In this document: piece by piece, positions 8,280-15,104 of the stretch
How the letters are laid out: the number at the start of each line of letters is the position of its first letter
Position numbering within the stretch: position 1 is the first letter of the stretch
Assembly (NCBI GenBank): GCA_004556755.1
Contig: SFFW01000018.1
Coordinates: forward strand, 1-32,629
Direction: 5' to 3'
DNA: 32,629 nt
From: Clostridiales bacterium
GTDB taxonomy: Bacteria; Bacillota; Clostridia; Oscillospirales; Oscillospiraceae
Translations under genes and position numbers: made by a program
Notes under the pieces: model-generated
Databases searched by the model: none
Told to the model about the DNA's origin: nothing
What the model saw: only the letters and a program-made list of their open reading frames with translations

Positions 8280-8741
8280 TCATGCTTCGTCTGCCGCAAT
8301 CTTCAAAATTGCTTGCTTTAAGCGGAATATCTGCGTTGCCTGACTGACGTTCAGTGCGTCAAGCTGAGCATTGAAGGCCTCGATCGCCTTGAGCTGGGAC
8401 TCGGAGAGCGGAGACTTGGTCATGCAGCGCTGCTCCTCGGCGCTGATAAGCAGGCGGTTTGCTTCCTCGTTTGCATCGTCCAGCACACGCTGAGCCTCCT
8501 CGTTTGCCTCCCGGACAATGGCGGCGGCTATCTGTTTTGCGGAAAGGAGGGTATCTCCGATCTCGGCTCTTGCCGCTTCGACCTCCGCATTTGCGCTTTT
8601 GAGGCGTTCGTTCTCCTCGAGAAGCTCCCTTGCCCCGGCGATAAGCTCGTCAAGGCAAGCGTTTACCTTATTTGCGTTGTAATATTTCTGCTTAACGGTG
8701 TCAAATGCAATGCCGTCAAGGAATTCTCTTGTAATTGCCAC
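8280..8741 (-). CDS. DivIVA-like coiled-coil protein
   Basis: This 153-residue protein has an N-terminal domain (REFLDGIAFDTVKQKYYNANKV plus NACLDELI) that follows the DivIVA/GpsB pattern of an aromatic-rich membrane-binding turn leading into a coiled coil. Long, strongly charged heptad-like helices follow to about residue 110. Such proteins mark curved membrane at division sites and poles. The start is taken as GTG 8741, because GGGGTGA sits 6-8 bases upstream. The GTG at 8750 (156 residues) would overlap that ribosome binding site. Its similarity to DivIVA is weaker than for the canonical cell-division protein, so it may be a paralogue. Confidence 0.72.
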   Translation of the reverse strand: MAITREFLDGIAFDTVKQKYYNANKVNACLDELIAGARELLEENERLKSANAEVEAARAEIGDTLLSAKQIAAAIVREANEEAQRVLDDANEEANRLLISAEEQRCMTKSPLSESQLKAIEAFNAQLDALNVSQATQIFRLKQAILKIAADEA

Positions 8742-8771
8742 TGAAGTCACCCCTTCTAAACTACTATAAGA

Positions 8772-8800
8772 ATTTTAGCAGATTTGCACAAAAAATGCAA
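8772..8800 (-). promoter_or_regulatory. Sigma-A promoter of the DivIVA-like gene
   Basis: On the minus strand TTGCAT (8795-8800), a 17-base spacer and TAAAAT (8772-8777). Confidence 0.65.
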
Positions 8801-8833
8801 TGAAACATTTTTGTAATAAATGTTACGAAAATA

Positions 8834-8862
8834 TTGATAAAATGTGAATTAATAATTACAAT
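8834..8862 (+). promoter_or_regulatory. Sigma-A promoter of the small membrane protein
   Basis: TTGATA (8834-8839), a 17-base spacer and TACAAT (8857-8862) in a very AT-rich divergent intergenic region. Confidence 0.65.
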
Positions 8863-8874
8863 TAAACACAATCG

Positions 8875-8893
8875 CACTATTTGTTAAATAGTG
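8875..8893 (+). promoter_or_regulatory. Perfect inverted repeat in the 5' leader
   Basis: CACTATTT and AAATAGTG flank a 3-base GTT centre, starting about 6 bases after the predicted transcription start. It could be an operator or an mRNA-stabilising hairpin; the sequence does not decide. Confidence 0.55.
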
Positions 8894-8925
8894 ATAATAA
8901 GGAAAGTTTATAAGGGGAAAACACT

Positions 8926-9264
8926 ATGAAAAGAACCGCATTAGTCATTTGCAGCATTCTTCTCATTCTCGTTTCACTCTTCGGTATCGTCACTGCGGTG
9001 CTTGCGATCGCAGCAAACGTCTTCGGCGCCTGCACGGGCTATGCTCACTACATATACCCCACGAGGGATATGGACTCTGCCGGCAACTACATTAAGGACG
9101 CAGCGGGCGAGTATGTCCACAGCGCTTCCGGTGACCTTCAGTTTGCGGCACTTATCGTGCTTGCGGTCGCAGCGGTGCTGTTTGCGGTCGTTGCGATAGT
9201 AAACGCCAAGAAGAAGGCGAAAGCCCCCGTCGAGACCGACGAGGACATCTACGAAAAGGCATAA
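8926..9264 (+). CDS. Small two-helix membrane protein, unknown function
   Basis: This 112-residue protein has one hydrophobic helix at 5-30 and one at about 72-93. They flank a polar loop rich in Tyr, Asp and Gly (THYIYP-like and AGNYIKDAAGEYVH segments) that is predicted to lie outside. A lysine-rich stretch (NAKKKAKA) and an acidic tail follow. No family is recognised. AAGGGG ends eight bases before ATG 8926. The gene has its own promoter with an inverted repeat in the leader and a terminator right after the stop. Confidence 0.75.
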   Translation: MKRTALVICSILLILVSLFGIVTAVLAIAANVFGACTGYAHYIYPTRDMDSAGNYIKDAAGEYVHSASGDLQFAALIVLAVAAVLFAVVAIVNAKKKAKAPVETDEDIYEKA

Positions 9265-9273
9265 GAGACAACA

Positions 9274-9307
9274 AAAATTGCACAGCCGACAGGCTGTGCA
9301 ATTTTTT
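9274..9307. terminator. Bidirectional intrinsic terminator
   Basis: A stem formed by AATTGCACAGCC and GGCTGTGCAATT with a 4-base loop has T-runs on both sides. The stop codon of the minus-strand gene (9306-9308) sits in its flank. Confidence 0.9.
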
Positions 9308-9524
9308 ATGCATTGTATGTTCTCATTCTGCACCGCACGCTGCGAAGTCCGCTTCGCTTTATGCCGAGGAGCGAGTCCATCTCATCGGCGGCATTTTCGT
9401 ATGCGCTGCTTTGATGGTAAACGAGTATGTAGTCACGCCCTTGAGCTTTCCCGACGGCACCTATGCCCACAAACAGCGTCCAAAATATCAGGATGAGCCG
9501 TGCGTTATTATATCTCGATCTCAT
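9306..9524 (-). CDS. Small membrane protein, last gene of a three-gene operon
   Basis: This 72-residue protein has a single hydrophobic segment (LILIFWTLFVGIGAVG, about 10-25) followed by a basic C-terminal region with an SLLGIKRSGLRSVR motif. It is not a recognised family. GGAG lies eight bases upstream of ATG 9524. It is the third gene behind the promoter at 10382-10410 unless the inverted repeat just upstream carries separate control. Confidence 0.6.
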   Translation of the reverse strand: MRSRYNNARLILIFWTLFVGIGAVGKAQGRDYILVYHQSSAYENAADEMDSLLGIKRSGLRSVRCRMRTYNA

Positions 9525-9540
9525 AAGAATACTCCTCTCG

Positions 9541-9564
9541 CATATTGCAGCGATCTGCAATATG
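9541..9564 (-). promoter_or_regulatory. Perfect 10-bp inverted repeat before the 72-residue gene
   Basis: CATATTGCAG and CTGCAATATG flank a 4-base centre and end about ten bases upstream of the ribosome binding site. No T-run follows on either strand, so it is unlikely to be a terminator. An operator or a transcript-processing hairpin is possible. Confidence 0.55.
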
Positions 9565-9592
9565 GAACAATGATGCATCAAAACAGCATTGC

Positions 9593-9661
9593 TTACTTGT
9601 CGTCATCACCGCCGTCACGGGGGACATATGAGCCTATCGCAAGACCGACGCACATATCGAG
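9593..9661 (-). pseudogene. In-frame continuation beyond a TAG stop
   Basis: Immediately after the TAG at 9662-9664 the same frame stays open for 22 codons and ends in TAA at 9593-9595. It encodes LDMCVGLAIGSYVPRDGG plus an acidic DDDK end. This continues the glycine-spaced pattern of the upstream 61 residues, so it is read as the lost C-terminal part of that protein. Confidence 0.6.
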
Positions 9662-9847
9662 CTAGATACCGAGACCCATGTTGTCGCCGAGGCACATGCC
9701 GAGGCACATACCCTCGGTGCCGTAGTCGCCGGTTTTCTTGCTTTCCTTCTTCTTGCGGCTTGCGCCTTTTGCAAAGAGTATCGCAAGCGAAACGCCGACG
9801 ATGAGCCACGGCAGGGCGGCAAGGGTAAAATCAAGAATACTTTTCAT
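9662..9847 (-). CDS. Glycine-patterned small membrane protein, probably truncated by TAG
   Basis: This 61-residue product starts with a hydrophobic helix (FTLAALPWLIVGVSLAILFA). A lysine-rich turn follows (SRKKKESKK), then EGMCLGMCLGDNMGLGI with Gly every 3-4 residues, and then a TAG. Small proteins beginning ILDFTLAALPW with such a glycine-rich second helix are, from my recollection, common in Clostridia and normally run on for about 20 more residues. The frame after the TAG supplies exactly such a tail. AGGAGG lies seven bases before ATG 9847. The start overlaps the end of the upstream gene by 17 bases, suggesting translational coupling. Function is unknown. Confidence 0.65.
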   Translation of the reverse strand: MKSILDFTLAALPWLIVGVSLAILFAKGASRKKKESKKTGDYGTEGMCLGMCLGDNMGLGI

Positions 9848-10358
9848 TGCTGTTCCTCCTATAACTGTCTATGTCTTTGAAAAACAGAAAATATATCAGC
9901 ACGGCGGTTATGACGAAGTCATGAAACCGCACACTTTCAAACAGAATGAGGCTTGACAGGGGAGCAGAGAGTACGATGCCGCAGGCGATGAGCTTTGCAA
10001 ATGCACCGTCGCACTTCGCCGTCCATGCAAGGAACGCCATGAGCGGGGAAAAGAGAGCAAACACGGTCCAGCCGAAGATGAACGACCAACCGTAAACCCC
10101 GTCGGTGATGATCGCTGTTGCGTAATATGTAATGAGCATCGCTATGCAAAACGGGAAAATGTTCAGCATTGCAGCCTTCCTCGTGGGGCTGTAGATGGAG
10201 ATGAGCGTTCCTATGAGTATCCAGATCGCCATCTCCGAAAACAGCTCGCCGAGATTCACAAAGTAAATGTCAAACAGCCGTGAGGCGACGCCTATCGCCA
10301 TGCCCGTAAGGAACATGACCCAAGGATTTAAAAATTTGCTCTGTCTGTAAGTTTTCAT
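9831..10358 (-). CDS. DUF6518-like polytopic membrane protein
   Basis: This 175-residue protein has about six hydrophobic segments. The segment SPTRKAAMLNIFPFCIAMLITYY (about 56-78) resembles the family I know as DUF6518, whose members share an SPTRxAALN-F-GM-xSYY motif between helices. Function is unknown. ATG 10358 is preceded by GAGAGGAG at good spacing; the upstream TTG at 10379 is the less likely start. It is the first gene of a three-gene operon behind a perfect consensus promoter. Confidence 0.7.
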   Translation of the reverse strand: MKTYRQSKFLNPWVMFLTGMAIGVASRLFDIYFVNLGELFSEMAIWILIGTLISIYSPTRKAAMLNIFPFCIAMLITYYATAIITDGVYGWSFIFGWTVFALFSPLMAFLAWTAKCDGAFAKLIACGIVLSAPLSSLILFESVRFHDFVITAVLIYFLFFKDIDSYRRNSNEKYS

Positions 10359-10381
10359 AGCATACTCCTCTCGTGCCAAGT

Positions 10382-10410
10382 ATTATAACTAACGAACGGT
10401 AGGATGTCAA
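10382..10410 (-). promoter_or_regulatory. Perfect consensus sigma-A promoter of the membrane-protein operon
   Basis: On the minus strand TTGACA (10405-10410), exactly 17 bases and TATAAT (10382-10387), about 24 bases upstream of the start codon. Confidence 0.85.
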
Positions 10411-10429
10411 TTGAAAATGCCAATGTAGC

Positions 10430-10466
10430 AAAAAACCCACTGTTTTCTTAGAAAACAGTGGGTTTT
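10430..10466 (-). terminator. Intrinsic terminator of tRNA-Gln
   Basis: A hairpin of about 15 bp with an AAAACCCACTG/CAGTGGGTTTT base and a T6 tail on the minus strand. Its first bases overlap the encoded CCA of the tRNA. Confidence 0.9.
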
Positions 10467-10539
10467 GGCAGCGGATGAAGGATTCGAACCCTCACAAACG
10501 GAGTCAGAGTCCGGTGTGCTACCATTACACAAATCCGCT
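10466..10539 (-). tRNA. tRNA-Gln (anticodon CTG)
   Basis: The acceptor stem AGCGGAT/ATCCGCT, a D-arm (TGGTAGCA), the anticodon loop CTCTGAC with CTG at 10505-10507, and the T-arm GGTTCGAATCC are all present. CCA is encoded (10466-10468). The anticodon stem has one mismatched outer pair. Confidence 0.93.
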
Positions 10540-10552
10540 AAAGGCAAGGAAT

Positions 10553-10580
10553 ATTATACAGCATTTTCGGCGTTTGTCAA
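10553..10580 (-). promoter_or_regulatory. Sigma-A promoter of tRNA-Gln
   Basis: On the minus strand TTGACA (10575-10580), a 16-base spacer and TATAAT (10553-10558), 13 bases before the tRNA 5' end. Confidence 0.8.
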
Positions 10581-10620
10581 TAGGAAAATTGACGATAGCA
10601 AAAAACTTATTCGGGAAAGA

Positions 10621-10650
10621 CAAAAGCGAAGTCAAAAGACTTCGCTTTTG
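10621..10650 (-). terminator. Terminator after ireB
   Basis: A 13-bp perfect inverted repeat (10621-10633 with 10638-10650) with a 4-base loop and a T-rich flank on the minus strand, nine bases after the ireB stop. Confidence 0.85.
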
Positions 10651-10658
10651 TGATCTCG

Positions 10659-10910
10659 TTACTGCTTCTCTTCACCGATGTAGTTAACGAGCAGCTCATG
10701 CATAAGCTCGTCACGGTCGATGCGGCAGATAAGAGTGCGGGCGTTATTGTAGTTTGTGATATACGTCGGGTCCTCCGACAGAATATAGCCCACGAGCTGA
10801 TTTATGGGGTTGTAGCCCTTGACTTTAAGAGAGTTATACACGGACGACAGTATTTCTCTCATCTCTGTCTTGCTGTCAATAGCGGCAAATTTTCTTGTAA
10901 TGTCTTCCAT
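10659..10910 (-). CDS. ireB: IreB family regulatory phosphoprotein (UPF0297)
   Basis: This 83-residue protein matches the UPF0297/IreB family over its whole length. The core GYNPINQLVGYILSEDPTYI (about 32-51) and NNARTLICRIDRDEL (about 55-69) are the conserved blocks. In Enterococcus faecalis, IreB is phosphorylated by the PASTA kinase IreK on N-terminal threonines and affects cephalosporin resistance; Thr5 here is a candidate site. GGGAGG precedes ATG 10910 by about nine bases. In many Firmicutes the gene sits beside alaS and ruvX. Here it is alone between its own promoter and a terminator, downstream of pheT. Confidence 0.93.
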   Translation of the reverse strand: MEDITRKFAAIDSKTEMREILSSVYNSLKVKGYNPINQLVGYILSEDPTYITNYNNARTLICRIDRDELMHELLVNYIGEEKQ

Positions 10911-10944
10911 GGAAATATCCCTCCCAAAATAAATTCATAGTGGT

Positions 10945-10973
10945 ATTATATCCGCTTTGAAATAAAAAGTAAA
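10945..10973 (-). promoter_or_regulatory. Sigma-A promoter of ireB
   Basis: On the minus strand TTTACT (10968-10973), a 17-base spacer and TATAAT (10945-10950). Confidence 0.6.
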
Positions 10974-11026
10974 GGGTATAGTGTGGAAATAATTAAATTT
11001 GCGCAAAAATCCCACAAGATATTGCG

Positions 11027-13714
11027 TCATCGAATGATAGCGCCGAGCTTTTCCGCAAGTGCGGACAGAACGTTTGCGACGGTCTCCTCTGCGTGCTCGT
11101 CCGTAAGGGTCTGATCCTTTGCACGCATGGTGAGCGAGAAAGCAACGGACTTCTTACCGTCGGCAATGTGACTGCCGGTGTAGATATCGAACAGATTGCA
11201 GCCCACGAGGTATTCGCCGCCGTTTTCCATTATGCAGCGTTTAAGCTCCGCAACGGGAATGCCGGCATCGCACACGAGAGCAATGTCACGGGTGACGGCG
11301 GGGAAGCGGGGCAGCGGAACATAGGTGGGATCCTCACCGACGGATGCCATGAGTGCCTCGAAGGAAAGCTCCGCACAGTAGAACTCGGCGTCAACGCCGT
11401 AGTTTGAGGCTACCAGCGGGTGGATCTGACCGAAAACGCCGATGAGCCGTTCTCCGACATAGACCTCGGCACAGCGCCCGGGATGGTAGGAGGGATTTGT
11501 GCGGCATGCCTTGTAACTCACGTCCTTCGCTCTTATGGAGTCGAGAACGGCCTCAACAAGACCCTTGAGCCTGAAGAAATCCATACCGCCGCCGTAAGCG
11601 CCGAGGGAGAGTACCTTGCGCTCGATCGCAAGCCCGTCCTCACCGCCGAGAGCGTAGGTCCTGCCAAGCTCGTAAAGCCGCACGGACTTGTTGCGGTAGT
11701 TGTAGTTTCTGACGAGTATCTCAAGCATGGAGGGCAGAACGGTGGTGCGCATGATGGAGGTGTCCTCACCGAGGGGGTTGAGGATCTTGAAGCTCTGTCT
11801 GCGCTCGTCATCCGCCGCCCAGCGGATCTTGTCGTAGTAGGAGGAGGAGATGAAGGAGTAGGTTATGATCTCGTCATAGCCCGCCGCACGGCATATAGAG
11901 CCGAGCTGCTGCTCAAGCTTTTGAGCTGCGGAGTAGCCGCCTCTGGTCGTCTCGCCGGAAACGAGGGTGCAGGGGATGTTGTTGTAGCCGTGGAAGCGTG
12001 CAACCTCCTCGGCAAGGTCGGAGTAATGCTTAACGTCGCCTCTCCATGACGGCACGGTGACGGTCTCGCCATCAACGCCGAAGCCGAGCTTCCTCAGAAT
12101 GGAGACCATTTCGGCGGTGGGGATATCGGTGCCGAGAAGTGCGTTTATCTTATCGGGACGAAGATCCAGCACGGTGGGCTCGGGCAGCTTATCGTAAACG
12201 TCTATCACACCGTCGAGAACGTCGCCTGCGCCGAGCATCTCAACAAGCTCACAGGCACGGTTCACGGCGGGGAGGGTGTTCATGGGGTCAAGACCCTTTT
12301 CAAACTTCGCACTTGCCTCGGTGCGCATACCGAGGGCAAGCGCACCCTTTCTGATGCAGGTGCCGTCAAAGGTCGCAGACTCGAACACGACGTCGACCGT
12401 GTCACCGACTATCTCGCTGTTGAGACCGCCCATGATGCCGGCAAGACCGACGGCACGGGTGTCGTCTGCGATGACGAGCATATTGGAATTGAGCTTTCTG
12501 AGGTTTCCATCAAGCGTCGTAAGCTCCTCGCCGTCCTGCGCTCTGCGGACGATTATCTTACCGCCCTTCACATAGCGGTAGTCGAAAGCGTGCATGGGCT
12601 GACCGTATTCCATCATAACGTAGTTCGTGATGTCGACGATGTTGTTGATGGGACGCACGCCCATGGCTCTGAGCCGCTCACGCATCCACTTGGGGGAGGG
12701 CGCTATGCGGACGTTTCTGACCATGCGTGCGGTGTATCTCGGGCAAAGGTCGGAGGCGGGGACCTCCACCTTGAGAAGCTCGCTCAGAGAACCCTCGGCG
12801 CCGCCCTTTACCTGCGGCTCATGCAGCGTAAGCGGAGCGTCAAAGGTAGCGGAGGCTTCACGGGCAAGACCGATGACGGAGAGACAGTCGGGACGGTTGG
12901 GGGTTATCTCAAACTCAACGACGGAGTCGTCGGCTCCGATGACGGGACGAATGTCGTCTCCGGGGGCGATGCCGTCCTCGTGGAGGATGAATATGCCGTC
13001 CTCGATGCAGTGGGGGAACTCCTCCTGCTTTGCATGGAGATCGGCGAGGGTGCAGACCTTGTCCTTTGCGGTGTCGTAGGCGACAAGGTCGCCGACGTGG
13101 ACGTTCTGGCACGGGGTCACGACCTCACAAGCCTTCTCACAGTCGAGACCAAGCTTAAAGAGATTGACGCCAACGGACTCAACCGAGGTAACAAGTGCCG
13201 CCTTGACGCTGCCGAAGATCGTGTCGCCCGCCTTGATGTCGGGGGAGACGGAGGGCTTTGCCTTGTCGAGCGGGTGGTAGTCGCCCAAAACGGCGGCAGC
13301 GCTGATGACGGCGTAGGGGAAGTCACGCTCGTCAAGCCCAAGCTCCTTGAGAGAGCAGAGCATACCGAAGCTTTCCTCACCTCTGAGCTTGCCCTTTTCA
13401 ATGACCTTGCCGCCGGGCAGGTGCGATTTGTGCAGCGCAGTGGGGACAAGGTCGCCGACATGGACGTTCCATGCGCCGGTGACTATCTGAACGGGGGAGT
13501 CCTCGCCCACGTCGATGCGGCATATCCACATATGATCGGAGTTGGGGTGCTTTGCCATGGAGAGTACCTTGCCGACCTTGACGTTTTCGATCTCTGCACC
13601 AAGCTCCTCGGTGACCTCGACCTTGGAGCCGGAAAGGGTCATCGCCTCGGCAAAATCTCTGCTGCCGACGTCTATTTTAACAAATTCGTTTAACCATTTT
13701 CTGCTGAGATTCAT
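11027..13714 (-). CDS. pheT: Phenylalanyl-tRNA synthetase beta subunit, with an inserted OB-like segment
   Basis: This 895-residue beta subunit forms the alpha2-beta2 enzyme that charges tRNA-Phe. The usual order of domains is seen: N-terminal B1, OB-fold tRNA-binding domain (about 44-130, with KHPNSDHMWICRIDVG and GKLRGEESFGMLCS), B3/B4 editing region, B5 (EITPNRPDCLS), the catalytic-like core and the C-terminal ferredoxin-like anticodon-binding domain. It is about 90 residues longer than the usual size of about 800. The extra part lies at about residues 134-236 and contains a second, degenerate OB-like stretch with the identical octet NVHVGDLV. ATG 13714 has AAGGAGG seven bases upstream. 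The gene follows pheS by 12 bases. Confidence 0.95.
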   Translation of the reverse strand: MNLSRKWLNEFVKIDVGSRDFAEAMTLSGSKVEVTEELGAEIENVKVGKVLSMAKHPNSDHMWICRIDVGEDSPVQIVTGAWNVHVGDLVPTALHKSHLPGGKVIEKGKLRGEESFGMLCSLKELGLDERDFPYAVISAAAVLGDYHPLDKAKPSVSPDIKAGDTIFGSVKAALVTSVESVGVNLFKLGLDCEKACEVVTPCQNVHVGDLVAYDTAKDKVCTLADLHAKQEEFPHCIEDGIFILHEDGIAPGDDIRPVIGADDSVVEFEITPNRPDCLSVIGLAREASATFDAPLTLHEPQVKGGAEGSLSELLKVEVPASDLCPRYTARMVRNVRIAPSPKWMRERLRAMGVRPINNIVDITNYVMMEYGQPMHAFDYRYVKGGKIIVRRAQDGEELTTLDGNLRKLNSNMLVIADDTRAVGLAGIMGGLNSEIVGDTVDVVFESATFDGTCIRKGALALGMRTEASAKFEKGLDPMNTLPAVNRACELVEMLGAGDVLDGVIDVYDKLPEPTVLDLRPDKINALLGTDIPTAEMVSILRKLGFGVDGETVTVPSWRGDVKHYSDLAEEVARFHGYNNIPCTLVSGETTRGGYSAAQKLEQQLGSICRAAGYDEIITYSFISSSYYDKIRWAADDERRQSFKILNPLGEDTSIMRTTVLPSMLEILVRNYNYRNKSVRLYELGRTYALGGEDGLAIERKVLSLGAYGGGMDFFRLKGLVEAVLDSIRAKDVSYKACRTNPSYHPGRCAEVYVGERLIGVFGQIHPLVASNYGVDAEFYCAELSFEALMASVGEDPTYVPLPRFPAVTRDIALVCDAGIPVAELKRCIMENGGEYLVGCNLFDIYTGSHIADGKKSVAFSLTMRAKDQTLTDEHAEETVANVLSALAEKLGAIIR

Positions 13715-13726
13715 AATCTGCCTCCT

Positions 13727-14752
13727 TTAGAACTGTTCGAGGAACCGCACGTCGTTTTCGAAAATGAGACGCAGGTCGGAAATCTTGAAGCGGCGCATGG
13801 CAAGGCGCTCAAGTCCCATGCCGAATGCCCAGCCGGTGTATTCTTCGGGGTCGATGCCGCTCATCTCAAGCACATGGGGGTGGATCATTCCGGCGCCGAG
13901 GACCTCTATCCAGCCCTCGCCCTTGCAGGTGGGGCAGCCCTTGCCGCCGCACTTGTGGCACTGTACGTCCATCTCGCAGGAGGGTTCGGTAAACGGGAAG
14001 TGGTGCGGACGGAAGCGGGTGACGGTGCCTTCGCCGAAAAGCTGCTCCATGACGGCGTTGAGCGTACCCTTGAGGTCAGCCATAGTAACGTTCTTGTCTA
14101 TGACCATGCCCTCGACCTGGTGGAACATGGGGGAGTGCGTCGCATCAACCTCATCTTTGCGGTACACTCTGCCGGGAGCGATGATGCGAATAGGCAGCGG
14201 CATCGTCTCCATGGCACGCACCTGCATGGGGCTGGTCTGCGAACGAAGCATTACACGGGAGTCCTCGTCAAAGTAGAAGGTGTCCGACCAGTCGCGGGAG
14301 GGGTGACCCTCCTCGGCGTTGAGCTTGTCGAAGTTGTAGCTTGCAAGCTCGACTTCGGGACCGTCAAGCACGGTAAAGCCCATGCCGACGAAAATGTCCT
14401 TTATCTCGTCAAGCGCCATGTACATGGGGTGCTTGTGACCGAGCTTCAGCTCCTTGGCGGGGATGGTGACGTCGAGCGTTTCCATCTGAAGCCTTGCTTC
14501 GAGCGCCGCCGCCTCAAGCCTTTTCCTCGTGTTCTCGATGGAGGCTTCAAGGTCGGATCTTATCTGATTTGCGAGCTGACCCATAACGGGGCGCTCCTCG
14601 GCGGAGAGCTTGCCCATCTGCTTTAAAATGGCGGTCAGCTCACCCTTTTTGCCGAGATACCTGACTCTGAGAGCATCGAGAGAATCAATGCTTTCCGCAT
14701 CCGAAATCGCATTCAGAGCATTCTCTCTGAGTTCCTGCATAAGTGCTTTCAT
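13727..14752 (-). CDS. pheS: Phenylalanyl-tRNA synthetase alpha subunit
   Basis: This 341-residue catalytic subunit has an N-terminal coiled-coil tRNA-binding arm (about 1-90) followed by the class II core. Motif 2 is seen around APGRVYRKDEVDATHSPMFHQVEG, and motif 3 is GWAFGMGLERLAM. The CHKCGGKGCPTCKGEGW segment carries four cysteines, a variant common in Firmicutes. Start ATG 14752 has AAGGAG eight bases upstream. The reading frame upstream belongs to the leader RNA and is not coding. It is cotranscribed with pheT under a T-box riboswitch. Confidence 0.96.
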   Translation of the reverse strand: MKALMQELRENALNAISDAESIDSLDALRVRYLGKKGELTAILKQMGKLSAEERPVMGQLANQIRSDLEASIENTRKRLEAAALEARLQMETLDVTIPAKELKLGHKHPMYMALDEIKDIFVGMGFTVLDGPEVELASYNFDKLNAEEGHPSRDWSDTFYFDEDSRVMLRSQTSPMQVRAMETMPLPIRIIAPGRVYRKDEVDATHSPMFHQVEGMVIDKNVTMADLKGTLNAVMEQLFGEGTVTRFRPHHFPFTEPSCEMDVQCHKCGGKGCPTCKGEGWIEVLGAGMIHPHVLEMSGIDPEEYTGWAFGMGLERLAMRRFKISDLRLIFENDVRFLEQF

Positions 14753-14769
14753 GTTCTGACTCCTTGTAT

Positions 14770-14997
14770 AAAAATTTGCAAAATAAAAAGCCCTCCGCCC
14801 CACAAGGGACGAAAGACCTGACTTCCGCGGTACCACCCAAATTCGATACGTTCGCACTTTGACCCGTAACGGGGGCACCGCCGGTGATTGGCCGGAGCTC
14901 ACGGGCGAACAAGCACATTCCTTTCGGGCGGCTCACAGCCGACGACCGCCGTTCTCTGAGAAGGGAATACCGTACTATTTTCCCGATCATTGCATAT
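14770..14997 (-). promoter_or_regulatory. T-box leader, phenylalanine-specific (UUC specifier)
   Basis: The leader between promoter and pheS contains the T-box motif GGTGGTACCGCGG (complement of 14825-14837) followed by a GC-rich stem and a T-run near 14775-14785. Upstream, the stem I features are present: AATAGTACGG on the 5' side, and on the 3' side GGAATGTGC followed by TTG-TTC-GCCCG. TTC at 14907-14909 therefore sits at the specifier position and matches Phe. Uncharged tRNA-Phe would stabilise the antiterminator and turn on pheST. Confidence 0.92.
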
Positions 14998-15021
14998 TAG
15001 TTATATAGCCTTAATAAATAT

Positions 15022-15050
15022 TTTATAATCCACGGCAGATAAAAAGTCAA
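15022..15050 (-). promoter_or_regulatory. Sigma-A promoter of the T-box-pheST operon
   Basis: On the minus strand TTGACT (15045-15050), a 17-base spacer and TATAAA (15022-15027). It gives a leader of about 260 bases. It is divergent from the promoter at 15059. Confidence 0.75.
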
Positions 15051-15058
15051 GATAAAAA

Positions 15059-15087
15059 TTGACTATCGGGAAACGTAATACTATAAT
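15059..15087 (+). promoter_or_regulatory. Sigma-A promoter of the lipoprotein-alr unit
   Basis: TTGACT (15059-15064), a 17-base spacer and TATAAT (15082-15087), 17 bases before the start codon. Confidence 0.78.
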
Positions 15088-15104
15088 GAACGGAGGAAAA
15101 CGAA

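Noticed and set aside
9593..9664. TAG as pyrrolysine or a reassigned codon
   Set aside because: TAA, TGA and TAG all behave as normal stops elsewhere in the window and no pyrrolysine genes are seen.
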